Positions 44,297 to 52,344 of a DNA stretch of 64,000 nucleotides are shown here, piece by piece. Under the pieces are notes generated by a model that did not search any database, was not told the origin of the DNA, and was given only the letters and a program-made list of their open reading frames with translations. The position numbers were made by a program, and so were the translations under genes. Source of the DNA: Pseudomonas grimontii. GTDB taxonomy: Bacteria > Pseudomonadota > Gammaproteobacteria > Pseudomonadales > Pseudomonadaceae. Numbering within the stretch: the first letter of the stretch is position 1; each line of letters begins with the position of its first letter. The stretch lies in assembly GCF_007858185.1 (NCBI RefSeq), contig NZ_VFES01000011.1, forward strand, positions 62,001-126,000, given 5' to 3'.

Positions 44297-45043
44297 ATGA
44301 CCACACACAACCTCAGCGGCAAAGTCGCCTTGATCCAAGGCGGTTCCCGCGGCATCGGCGCCGCCATCGTCAAGCGCCTGGCAGCCCAGGGTGCAGCCGT
44401 TGCCTTTACCTACGTCAGCTCTGCCGCCAAAGCTGAAGCCCTGCAGAACAGCGTGATCAGCGAAGGCGGCAAAGCCCTGGCGATTCACGCCGACAGCGCC
44501 GACGCCACGGCGATCCGCAACGCGGTCAACGCCACCGTGGAAGCCTTTGGCCGCCTGGACATCCTGGTGAATAACGCCGGCGTGCTGGCCATCGCACCGC
44601 TGGAAGACTTCAAGCTGGAAGACTTCGACCAGACCTTGGCGATCAACGTGCGCAGCGTGTTTATCGCCACCCAGGAAGCCGCCAGACATATGGGCGAAGG
44701 CGGCCGAGTGATCAACATCGGCAGCACCAATGCCGAACGCATGCCGTTTGGCGGTGGTGGCCCGTACGCGATGAGCAAGGCGGCGCTGGTCGGCCTGACC
44801 AAGGGTCTGGCGCGGGACTTGGGGCCGCGTGGCATCACCATCAACAATGTGCAACCTGGGCCGGTGGACACCGATATGAACCCGGCAAACAGCGATTTCG
44901 CCGAGAGCCTGATCGGGTTGATGGCGGTGGGGCGTTACGGGCATGTGGAAGAGATAGCCAGTTTTGTGGCCTACCTGGCCGGGCCGGAAGCGGGGTATAT
45001 CACCGGTGCCAGCCTGACCATCGATGGTGGGTTCAGCGCATAA
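44297..45043 (+). CDS. SDR-family oxidoreductase
   Basis: A 248-residue classical short-chain dehydrogenase. Nucleotide motif ALIQGGSRGIGAAIVKRL (TGxxxGxG with Q in place of T), NNAG, catalytic Ser in INIGSTNAERM and YAMSKAALVGLTKGLARDL with the YxxxK pair, then PGPVDTDMNP. Similar to 3-oxoacyl-ACP reductase-like proteins; the substrate is unknown. Divergent LysR gene nearby. Confidence 0.9.
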   Translation: MTTHNLSGKVALIQGGSRGIGAAIVKRLAAQGAAVAFTYVSSAAKAEALQNSVISEGGKALAIHADSADATAIRNAVNATVEAFGRLDILVNNAGVLAIAPLEDFKLEDFDQTLAINVRSVFIATQEAARHMGEGGRVINIGSTNAERMPFGGGGPYAMSKAALVGLTKGLARDLGPRGITINNVQPGPVDTDMNPANSDFAESLIGLMAVGRYGHVEEIASFVAYLAGPEAGYITGASLTIDGGFSA

Positions 45044-45049
45044 CCCAAT

Positions 45050-45089
45050 GTGGGAGGGGCAAGTCGAATCGTCGCACCGCCCCTCCCAC
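45050..45089. repeat. REP hairpin doubling as terminator
   Basis: GTGGGAGGGGC..GCCCCTCCCAC with inner sequence AAGTCGAATCGTCGCACC, followed by ATTTTTT. The inner sequence is the inverse of the insert seen in the REPIN at 30316-30418. It lies just after the SDR stop codon. Confidence 0.75.
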
Positions 45090-45107
45090 ATTTTTTACCA
45101 AGTAGGG

Positions 45108-45800
45108 TCAGGAGATTGGCGGCAGGCCATAGGCCGCCAGGTCGAAGTCCGCAAGCTTGCGGATGATCTGGTCGGCATGCTGGTACTTGCTGTCGGCCAT
45201 GGCTTCATCGGGTACGGCGATGGCGGTCATACGGGCGGCCTTCGCAGCCGTTACACCAAACGGCGAATCCTCGAAGACCAGGCAGTCCTCCGGGGCAACG
45301 CCCAGGCGGCGCGCAGCAGTCAGGAAGATGTCCGGCGCGGGCTTGGCCGCGCCGACTTCCGGGTCGTCAGCGGTGACGATGGTGCCGAACAAAGCAAACC
45401 ACTCGCGGTGCAAGGTGGTCTTGTGGCCAAACGAATTGCGCGACGAACTGGTGCCCACGGCAATCGGAATGTTGTGCGCCTTCAAGTGCCGCACCAGCGC
45501 CTCGGCGCCAGGCATGCCCAAAGCCTTGGGAAAGCGCTCGCTCATCAGCGGTTCGCGAATTTCGAGAAATTCAGCCGGGGTAATCGGCAGGTCCAGCGCC
45601 TTGACCACATAGTCGGCCAAATCCTGGGCACCGCGCCCGATGATGTGCTGCTTGATGCCCCAGTCGTAGGTTCGGCCGTATCGTTCAGCGATGATCTGCG
45701 TGACTTCGGTGTAGATGCCTTCCGTATCCAGCAACAACCCGTCCATATCGAAAATCACGGCCTTGATCGGACCGACTGCGGTACGCGGTGCATTCATCAC
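45108..45800 (-). CDS. HAD-superfamily hydrolase, subfamily IA (beta-phosphoglucomutase-like)
   Basis: About 230 residues. Motif I AVIFDMDGLLLDTEGIY, motif II VGTSSSR, motif III-IV KPAPDIFLTAARRLG and CLVFEDSPFGVTAAKAA. The cap is of the C1 type. Relatives include pseudouridine-5'-phosphatases and sugar phosphatases; the exact substrate cannot be told. Two ATGs (45800, 45797) are adjacent. Confidence 0.88.
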   Translation of the reverse strand: MMNAPRTAVGPIKAVIFDMDGLLLDTEGIYTEVTQIIAERYGRTYDWGIKQHIIGRGAQDLADYVVKALDLPITPAEFLEIREPLMSERFPKALGMPGAEALVRHLKAHNIPIAVGTSSSRNSFGHKTTLHREWFALFGTIVTADDPEVGAAKPAPDIFLTAARRLGVAPEDCLVFEDSPFGVTAAKAARMTAIAVPDEAMADSKYQHADQIIRKLADFDLAAYGLPPIS

Positions 45801-45905
45801 AACAAACCCTGGAGGAAGGACTAAAAGGATTCAGCACAATAACGGCCACGCTTGCCCGCTAGCAACCCTTTAGACTGTGCGCCCCCTCCTTTCGAAGCGC
45901 GCGCA

Positions 45906-46271
45906 ATGCTCTATCGTCTAGCCGCAGACAGCCTCGTGCTGTTGCACCTGTGTTTCATCCTGTTCGTACTGTTTGGTGGGCTGCTGGCCCTGAAATGGCG
46001 CCCGGTTGTCTGGCTGCACCTGCCCGCCGCTGCGTGGGGGGTAGCGGTCGAAGTGTTTCACCTGCCCTGCCCGCTGACCCGCTGGGAAAACCTGTTTCGC
46101 CACCTCGCCGGGCAGGACGGTTATGGCGGTGGGTTTATCGAGCATTACATCCTCACGCTGATCTACCCGGCCGGGCTGACCCCACAGATCCAACTGGGCC
46201 TGGGCGCGTTGGTGCTGGCGATCAATATCGCAGTGTATGTGCGCCTGATCCGGCGTTACGGACAGGCTTGA
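45906..46271 (+). CDS. DUF2784 membrane protein
   Basis: A protein of about 121 residues with three or four membrane helices (LVLLHLCFILFVLFGGLLALKW; VWLHLPAAAWGVAVEVF; IQLGLGALVLAINIAVYVRLI) and the family feature CPLTRWENLFR..AGQ..GGGFIEHYI. Function unknown. The ATG at 45906 removes a non-hydrophobic upstream extension. Confidence 0.85.
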   Translation: MLYRLAADSLVLLHLCFILFVLFGGLLALKWRPVVWLHLPAAAWGVAVEVFHLPCPLTRWENLFRHLAGQDGYGGGFIEHYILTLIYPAGLTPQIQLGLGALVLAINIAVYVRLIRRYGQA

Positions 46272-46326
46272 GACAGCTTCACTGGTGAAGAATCAGACTC
46301 CCCCAGTCCCTTCACCGGCGCGCCCC

Positions 46327-46905
46327 ATGTCCGAAGCCTTCGAAGTTCCCAGCCCTCACGAAAAACACCTTGAACACACCACCGAACATGCCCACGGCCG
46401 TGGGGATAATTTCGCCAGTCGCATCGCCGTCATGACCGCGCTGATGGCCACCCTCGGCGCCATGCTCAGCTACCAGGCCGGCTCCACCGAGAGCGAGGCG
46501 GCGATGGACAAGAACAACGCGGCCATCATCAAGACCGAAGCCGCCAACCAATGGAGCTACTACCAGGCCAAGTCCAGCCGGCAGAACCTGGCGGAACTGG
46601 CCACCCATATTCCGGGGTTGGATGCGGCGCATTACAAGGAAGAAGTCGAGCGCTACAAGCACCAGAAGGAAGACGTGCGCCAGCAGGCCGAAAAGCTCGA
46701 GGCCACCTCACGGGAGTGGGATCAGAAGTCCGAAGAAGCGCTGCACCAGCACCATCGCTGGGCCCAGGCGATGACCGCGATTCAGATCGCGATTTCGCTG
46801 GCAGCGATTACGTTGTTGACGAGAAGGGAGTGGTTGAAGCGCATGTCGTATGCGGCGGCGGGTGTGGCGGTGGTGCTAGGTAGCCTGGCGTGGTTGCACA
46901 TCTGA
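46327..46905 (+). CDS. DUF4337 family protein
   Basis: About 192 residues: a histidine/acid-rich start (HEKHLEHTTEHAHGRGDNF), a membrane segment (AVMTALMATLGAMLSYQAG), a long coiled-coil-like helix (AAHYKEEVERYKHQKEDVRQQAEKLEA) and two C-terminal membrane helices (TAIQIAISLAAITLL; AAAGVAVVLGSLAWLHI). This is the DUF4337 layout. Function unknown. Confidence 0.85.
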   Translation: MSEAFEVPSPHEKHLEHTTEHAHGRGDNFASRIAVMTALMATLGAMLSYQAGSTESEAAMDKNNAAIIKTEAANQWSYYQAKSSRQNLAELATHIPGLDAAHYKEEVERYKHQKEDVRQQAEKLEATSREWDQKSEEALHQHHRWAQAMTAIQIAISLAAITLLTRREWLKRMSYAAAGVAVVLGSLAWLHI

Positions 46906-46996
46906 CGAGGGAAGATTGATTTCAATCCCTTGCCGGAGCGATTAAAGTGCGGCCCCCGAGAATTGAATCTCGGGCTTTAGTCCATGGAGTTTCCCA

Positions 46997-47332
46997 GTGA
47001 AGTACATCAGTAAAGTGGTTGCAGCAGCAGTTCTCGGTTTCACGCTTGCAGGCTGCACCGGCACCGCCATCAAATCCCCGCAATACGACAGCAGCCAATA
47101 CACAGTCCTGGGCCACAGTGAAGCCAGCGCTACCGGCATCATGTTGTTCGGCGTGATCCCGATCGGCCAGAACAGCCGTTTCGTGCGCGCCCAGGATGCC
47201 GCCATCAAAGCAAAAGGCGGCGATGCGCTGATCAACACCCAAGTACAGGAAAACTGGTTCTGGGCCTGGGTGCTCAGCGGTTACACCACCAAGATTTCCG
47301 GTGATGTGATCAAGCTGAAAACCGCGCAGTAA
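46997..47332 (+). CDS. TRL-like small lipoprotein
   Basis: 111 residues with a lipoprotein signal (VVAAAVLGFTLAGC, cysteine 21). The mature part contains AQDAAIKAKGGDALINTQVQ, a repeat-type pattern of the TRL (tRNA-associated locus)-like family. Periplasmic or membrane-attached; function unknown. Confidence 0.8.
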   Translation: MKYISKVVAAAVLGFTLAGCTGTAIKSPQYDSSQYTVLGHSEASATGIMLFGVIPIGQNSRFVRAQDAAIKAKGGDALINTQVQENWFWAWVLSGYTTKISGDVIKLKTAQ

Positions 47333-47394
47333 ATTCGCTCGGGCTTTCACCTAAACCCGCGACGTATCATGGGCCAACCTTTCGAGGATGGCCC

Positions 47395-48435
47395 ATGAAC
47401 CTCAGTATCGTCTACGCACTCGCCGCCGCCGCCCTGTTCGGCGCCAGCACCCCGCTCGCCAAAAACCTCGGCCTGGGCCTCTCGCCCGTGCTGCTCGCCG
47501 GCCTGCTCTACCTCGGCAGTGGCGTCGGCCTCGCCGGCGTGCGCCTGATCCGTGATCGTGGCTGGAAACCCAGCGGACTGAGCCCATCGGAATGGCCCTG
47601 GCTGCTCGGCGCCATCGCCTTCGGCGGCATCCTCGGGCCAGTCGCGTTGATGTTCGGCCTGACCCGCACCGCCGGCGCAACCGCCTCCCTCATGCTCAAC
47701 CTGGAAGCGGTACTGACCGCCGTCATCGCCTGGGTCGTGTTCAGGGAAAACGCCGACCGTCGCATCGTCCTGGGGATGATCGCCATCGTGCTGGGCGGCG
47801 TGGTGTTGTCAGGGGCCGACAGCGGTGGCACGAGCCATGACTGGACAGGGCCGCTGGCGGTTGCCGTGGCGTGCCTGTGCTGGGGGATCGATAACAACCT
47901 GACCCGCAAAGTATCGGCGTCGGACGCGCTGTTTATCGCCGGGGCCAAAGGGTTGATTGCGGGGCTGGTGAATGGCGGGTTGGCACTTTATCTCGGGGCG
48001 CAGATCCCGGGCATGGCGCAGCTGGCGCCTATCTTGCTGGTTGGTTTTCTGGGCTATGGCATCAGCCTGGTGATGTTCGTGCTGGCGTTGCGCGGACTGG
48101 GCAGTGCACGCACGGGAGCCTATTTTTCCACCGCGCCGTTCCTGGGTGCCGCGATTGCGGTGCTGATGTTGGGTGAGTCCGTGACAGTGGCCTTCTGGAT
48201 TGCATCGGCGTTGATGGCCGTGGGCGTTTGGCTGCACCTGACGGAACGGCATGCCCATGATCATCAGCATGACGCGACGGAACACGGGCATCGGCATGTG
48301 CATGATGAACATCATCAGCATGAGCATGGGTTTGAGTGGGATCCAGCGGAGCCCCATAGCCATGTGCATGTGCACAGTCCGCTGAGGCATAGCCATGCGC
48401 ATTTTCCGGATGTGCATCATCGGCATCGGCATTGA
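47395..48435 (+). CDS. EamA/DMT transporter with histidine-rich C-terminal tail
   Basis: 346 residues. Residues 1-285 form a ten-helix EamA transporter (AAAALFGASTPLAKNLGLGL; GATASLMLNLEAVLTAVIAWVVF; GIDNNLTRKVSASDALFI). The last 60 residues are a hydrophilic tail with more than twenty histidines (HDHQHDATEHGHRHVHDEHH, then HSHVHVHSPLRHSHAHF), as in metal-handling proteins. The tail suggests Zn, Ni or Co binding or transport; the transported substrate is unproven. The gene is the last core gene before the tRNA-Ser island. Confidence 0.88.
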   Translation: MNLSIVYALAAAALFGASTPLAKNLGLGLSPVLLAGLLYLGSGVGLAGVRLIRDRGWKPSGLSPSEWPWLLGAIAFGGILGPVALMFGLTRTAGATASLMLNLEAVLTAVIAWVVFRENADRRIVLGMIAIVLGGVVLSGADSGGTSHDWTGPLAVAVACLCWGIDNNLTRKVSASDALFIAGAKGLIAGLVNGGLALYLGAQIPGMAQLAPILLVGFLGYGISLVMFVLALRGLGSARTGAYFSTAPFLGAAIAVLMLGESVTVAFWIASALMAVGVWLHLTERHAHDHQHDATEHGHRHVHDEHHQHEHGFEWDPAEPHSHVHVHSPLRHSHAHFPDVHHRHRH

Positions 48436-48545
48436 TGACGGGTGTGGGGGAGACTTTCGAGTCCGCCGGTTTTTGTCCGTTATTATTCCGGTTCGCCAAC
48501 TTGCGTGATTTGACAGAGGTTAGTTTTTCAAACCCCGGAAATCAC

Positions 48546-48581
48546 AAAACCCCTGGTTTCTTTCGAAACCAGGGGTTTTGT
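48546..48581. terminator. Perfect terminator hairpin, original downstream terminator of tRNA-Ser
   Basis: AAAACCCCTGGTTTC-tttc-GAAACCAGGGGTTTT, a 15-bp perfect stem. It lies 13 bp outside the left island repeat. A related but weaker hairpin (CAAACCCC..GGGGTTTG) lies inside the right end at about 60208-60247. The left copy is best read as the native terminator of the tRNA gene before the island entered. Confidence 0.75.
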
Positions 48582-48593
48582 TTACATCGAATT

Positions 48594-48616
48594 TGGCGGT
48601 GAAGGAGAGATTCGAA
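48594..48616. repeat. Left attachment site (attL), 23-bp copy of the tRNA-Ser 3' end
   Basis: Identical to 60260-60282: starts TGGCGGTGAAGG and ends AGATTCGAA. It contains the complement of CCA, discriminator base, acceptor stem and part of the T arm. Confidence 0.9.
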
Positions 48617-49489
48617 AGTACCCGCACCCTCAATCTCGCGGCCGACGCCCCGGAATACAAGGGCTCCAGGGGTGCCAGTTGCGCAAAAGCATTCCCACGC
48701 CATTCCCACGAGCATCAGCATGCACCTCAGTACGCGTGCGCGTCACACGTATAGGGGGATGGAATTCGAGATCTAGAGGGGGGCCAAAAAAAGAGTAACA
48801 TAAGTAATCTTGATCACTTTTTACGCTCAAGCAATTGAAATTAAAGGGTTTTTCACTTCGACCAAAAGGTAATTTTTAAGTAATATTGAAGTAATCTGAT
48901 TACTCTTTATAAACGTAATCCTCGTATTTATAAAAACTCTTTAAAAACAATAGGTTGGAAAATAATTACCTTTTCAATTACTTCTCTGTTACTCCTTTTT
49001 GTAATACCGAGCGCCACGGAATACGCGGCCTCCAGCCCATTACCCAGGCGTGGTTACTGAAATTACTCTTTTTGAAATACCCCCCTACCTGCACAGCAAC
49101 GCCTCCAGACCTTTCGGACAAGCCCCCTCTGACCCATTCCTGATAAACTGCCAACCCTTCGCATTATCCGTCCCAGATCCAAATGCCCTCCGACCTAGCT
49201 CGACCGCGATCTCTCTCGCGCCGCTTCTCCGTCGCCCCCATGATGGATTGGACCGTTTTTCCTTTCTAGCCTGAATTATAGGATCCTCTAGGCATACCAT
49301 AAAAATCTCGTACCAAATTTGTACCTCCTCATCCTCTCTTTTTTTTGCAACTCAAGAATAGACGTCGCCTGCCCCGAGCTAAAAAGGCAAAATGCCATAT
49401 ATTGTTGGGTATCACATAGGCTGCGCGCCCCACTCTATTTGTGGAGCCGGCACGCTAAAAATCAACAACATAAAAGGAGCTTCAGCTTG
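48617..49489. other. Gene-free left arm of the island with GTAAT-type repeats
   Basis: About 870 bp. 48617-48780 is GC-rich and shows no credible gene. 48790-49080 is AT-rich and carries at least a dozen copies of GTAAT/ATTAC or GTAAC/GTTAC. 49080-49489 has no convincing gene; the frame open from 49319 lacks coding character until the ATG at 49490. Confidence 0.6.
48792..49072. repeat. Cluster of short GTAAY/RTTAC motifs
   Basis: Occurrences include AGTAAC, AGTAAT, GGTAAT, AGTAAT, AGTAAT, GATTAC, CGTAAT, AATTACC, AATTAC, GTTACT, GTAAT, ATTACC, GTTAC and ATTAC within about 280 bp, in both orientations, with the next island gene 420 bp to the right and attL 180 bp to the left. Confidence 0.55.
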
Positions 49490-51133
49490 ATGAATCATCG
49501 GACAGTCGAGTTAACACGGGAATTACTAGATTCTACCACCCAAGACAACTTAAAACTGTCAGCCTGCTGGAACAGCTTTGGCCTGTATCACCAAACCCAA
49601 TACGTCATCAGATTAAGTTACTCAGTACACAACTTAGTAGAAAGCGCAGTCAAAAAAAAAGGTGAAGACATCACATGGGCCGAGTTTCAGGCCTTCTCAA
49701 CCTACTTACACGAAACAGTTCATTGGTGGCAATTTAAGGGATCAACAATCGGCTTCATAATGAGTATGTGCTTTCCCGCACAAGCACATTCAAACCTTGA
49801 GTCTCTACAACATCTGGCAAAATCAAAATCTGCAAAAAAGCCTTTGTTCGATTGGGCTGAGGCAGAGATGCTTCAAGGGAGAAATCATCACACTCCGGAT
49901 ATCGCCTTTGCAAATAGAGCCGTAAACAATACTCTAGATATAGAGTTCTATAGAAGCCTAATATTAGATCGCAGTCGCCTCAAGGAACTTGCACCTGAAC
50001 ACTACTTCAACTCTGTAGCCCATTCCTTCTATGTAGCATACGACGTGAGCATAAATACTCTAAGGGCAGTCTTCGATCCCGAAGCTAAATTCCTACCAAA
50101 TCCAGATACTTGGCGCCGCGGACTTGAAGAGCAGGAACAAAAAGGAAAAATCGGCCATTTTTATGGCTCGCCCATCCCCATTTACTCAATTAAAGGGCTT
50201 GACATAATCGAAGGTCAAGCGAGGTTCATTCAGCTTCAATTTTTATCCTCAGCATCAAAAAACAAAATCACAATCCAGCAAGTAAAAGAAGATGGATATC
50301 TTAAAGGCGAATATGGCGACGCATTTAGATTTTTTTTAGAAAGCACCAACAGCAAAGAGCCAGAATTCATAGATAGTCCTCTCGTAGGCCTCTTCCTACT
50401 TTTATGTGATATATCACTCAACCCTATTGAAGGATTCCCTAAAACCATAGCAAATATTGAAAAGTTCCCAGAATCAATCGACTGCAGCTATAGATTCATA
50501 TTCTTGTGCGCTGCAGTAAAAGAAAACCCTCAAGTCAAAGACCATATAAAAGACTACAGCAAAAAAGAGTATTTTGAGACAGCTCAAATATTAACAAGCC
50601 ATTGCAACTATGAACATCCTTACGAAATACCATCTTTAATAAAAAAATGGGAGAACGACCATATATCTATAAAGGAGCTTCTCAACCAACAAAAAGACTT
50701 TAGCTATAAAGAAGACAACATCGTACTAAAAGTACTTTTTTCTCATTTCCTTGCTTTCAATATCGACAAATACCAAGCCCCTGAATTTTTCTGCTGGGCT
50801 GGGATGCATTTAAACTTCGAAAACAAAGATCTAAACGCAGAAGAACTTTGGCTTAAAAACCTTTCTCTTTATAGCGACAGTGCAACCGATCAAACTATTC
50901 TCCCACGCATGCTACCCGGAAAACCGGAAAAAAACATAGTAAAGACCTTCAATGCATTTTATGCTGCAAACATCCTTTACAGCACTAGCAATCAATGGGT
51001 GATGGAAAAAGGACCATTTAAATATGATTTTTCATGGTTAAACGAACAAACAGAACCAGAAATTTCAGAAAGTAAAACAAAGGAACTATTTGAAAAGCTC
51101 TACAGTATCAGTCCAGATAAAATCCCGTATTAA
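49490..51133 (+). CDS. Unrecognised island protein with HExxH metallopeptidase-like motif
   Basis: 547 residues, no signal peptide or membrane segment seen. Residues 74-78 read HETVH in the context FSTYLHETVHWWQFKG, the HExxH zinc motif at the end of a helix. At 237-245 GLDIIEGQARF places a glutamate (E241) where a third ligand could lie, as in gluzincins. The rest is helical and rich in Lys, Phe and Ser. I do not recognise the family. The ATG at 49490 has AGGAGC nine bases upstream. AT-rich codon use marks it as foreign. It is alone on its strand until 51133; neighbours are candidate defence genes. Confidence 0.75.
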   Translation: MNHRTVELTRELLDSTTQDNLKLSACWNSFGLYHQTQYVIRLSYSVHNLVESAVKKKGEDITWAEFQAFSTYLHETVHWWQFKGSTIGFIMSMCFPAQAHSNLESLQHLAKSKSAKKPLFDWAEAEMLQGRNHHTPDIAFANRAVNNTLDIEFYRSLILDRSRLKELAPEHYFNSVAHSFYVAYDVSINTLRAVFDPEAKFLPNPDTWRRGLEEQEQKGKIGHFYGSPIPIYSIKGLDIIEGQARFIQLQFLSSASKNKITIQQVKEDGYLKGEYGDAFRFFLESTNSKEPEFIDSPLVGLFLLLCDISLNPIEGFPKTIANIEKFPESIDCSYRFIFLCAAVKENPQVKDHIKDYSKKEYFETAQILTSHCNYEHPYEIPSLIKKWENDHISIKELLNQQKDFSYKEDNIVLKVLFSHFLAFNIDKYQAPEFFCWAGMHLNFENKDLNAEELWLKNLSLYSDSATDQTILPRMLPGKPEKNIVKTFNAFYAANILYSTSNQWVMEKGPFKYDFSWLNEQTEPEISESKTKELFEKLYSISPDKIPY

Positions 51134-51303
51134 GCCGTCTCCCACTTTAATCCTCAACCTTCGTTATCAACGTCCCAAGTTGATAGCGAGGGATCGACTA
51201 CCTTCACCCGCCCCGCAATCTTCAGGGCCTCAAGCGATGCAGGAACATGCCTGTAATCGGTTGGAGGAAGTTTTGGGGGACGTTTGGCGTGAAGTCCACG
51301 TCA

Positions 51304-52344
51304 TCAACACCCGTTGCGTTTTAAAACGCCTAGAGCAGAAACCTTTCCGTCGACCTCGATTTGATACTCGACCGCGACGCTCGATTTAGGCTTCCAACTC
51401 GTTTCGGCCAGATTTAATTCCGTAGTAATTCTTTCCACGAGATCAGCGTCCTCACCCATCACGTACCTATAACAATCTTGGGCAATCGTTAGATTGAAAC
51501 GATGCAAATCCTCAACCGTGATAATACTTCTACCTGTTCGCGCCAATAGCCCACTTGCGACGAGCGCACACTTCGATGTCAGAGGGAACAGAATTTGGGC
51601 ATGCGGAGAGCCGTACCCTATCGGCTCATGACGAAGGGACGAGGACATAGACTGCACCACGATTGGAGAGTCTGATGTAAGGAAACTGTGCTCATCGCCA
51701 GGGACGTGCAGGATAACCCAGTCTCTTTTGAAAAGTTCTTCGGCGACGATATGCCAGACATTCAGCGATCGGTGGAGTGCAAACTGCGAGTCCACTTCGA
51801 CGTCGTATGAATCGCTTCGAACCATCTCCGCGACCTTCCTGGCTTGATCGCGCAGTGAAGCCTCATCCTCCTCGGAGCCAGCCTTTTTTTTGAGGTTTTG
51901 TAAAACCTCATTCTCATCGCTATACCAATGCCGTGTCTGCGCCTTAACCAGTCCAGCGTGTGCAGCTTTCGCATCAGCAATGGCTGCAGGAGTTCGAACA
52001 GCAGCGAGACCAAGAAATAGCGCAAAAGACTCGCGGTCCTTCGAACTTAAGCTTTCTCCCTGGACGAGCGAGTTCAAAATTGGAGCTGCCGCGTTTTCAA
52101 CAAGACCAAAAAGCGCCTCGAAATCAAAACGTTTTCGGTCTTGGTTGTCCTCGAATGTATATAGGTGACCGACAGTAGCTATGTTCTGCGGTTTCTGTCG
52201 GTGCCTGATCTCTCCTTTGATACGATCAAAAACGGAAAGCGTTTGGTCTGATGTGAATCCCTCCAAATAAAATCTCGGGACGTAATGCTGCTGCTTTGGG
52301 CCGTTGAGGTGCGGTTTGGAAGCTAATTTTTCGAATTTATCCAT
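51304..52344 (-). CDS. DUF4238 family protein
   Basis: About 346 residues. The N-terminal signature KQQHYVPRFYLEGFTSDQTLSVFDR, then IATVGHLYTFEDN, and later EHSFLTSDSPIVV and LFPLTSKCALVASG are the DUF4238 pattern (QHYVPxxYLxxF). Function unknown; the family is common in mobile and defence-type loci. GC content is nearer the host than its neighbours. The upstream frame is open to 52422; the ATG at 52344 is preferred from AGG spacing. Confidence 0.85.
   Translation of the reverse strand: MDKFEKLASKPHLNGPKQQHYVPRFYLEGFTSDQTLSVFDRIKGEIRHRQKPQNIATVGHLYTFEDNQDRKRFDFEALFGLVENAAAPILNSLVQGESLSSKDRESFALFLGLAAVRTPAAIADAKAAHAGLVKAQTRHWYSDENEVLQNLKKKAGSEEDEASLRDQARKVAEMVRSDSYDVEVDSQFALHRSLNVWHIVAEELFKRDWVILHVPGDEHSFLTSDSPIVVQSMSSSLRHEPIGYGSPHAQILFPLTSKCALVASGLLARTGRSIITVEDLHRFNLTIAQDCYRYVMGEDADLVERITTELNLAETSWKPKSSVAVEYQIEVDGKVSALGVLKRNGC

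Noticed and set aside
48630..48830. 66-codon minus-strand frame in the left island arm
   Set aside because: No ribosome site, no recognisable domain, proline/arginine-rich translation typical of non-coding GC-rich DNA.
51090..51389. 99-codon plus-strand frame overlapping the HExxH gene end
   Set aside because: It overlaps both neighbours, has no ribosome site and no recognisable similarity.
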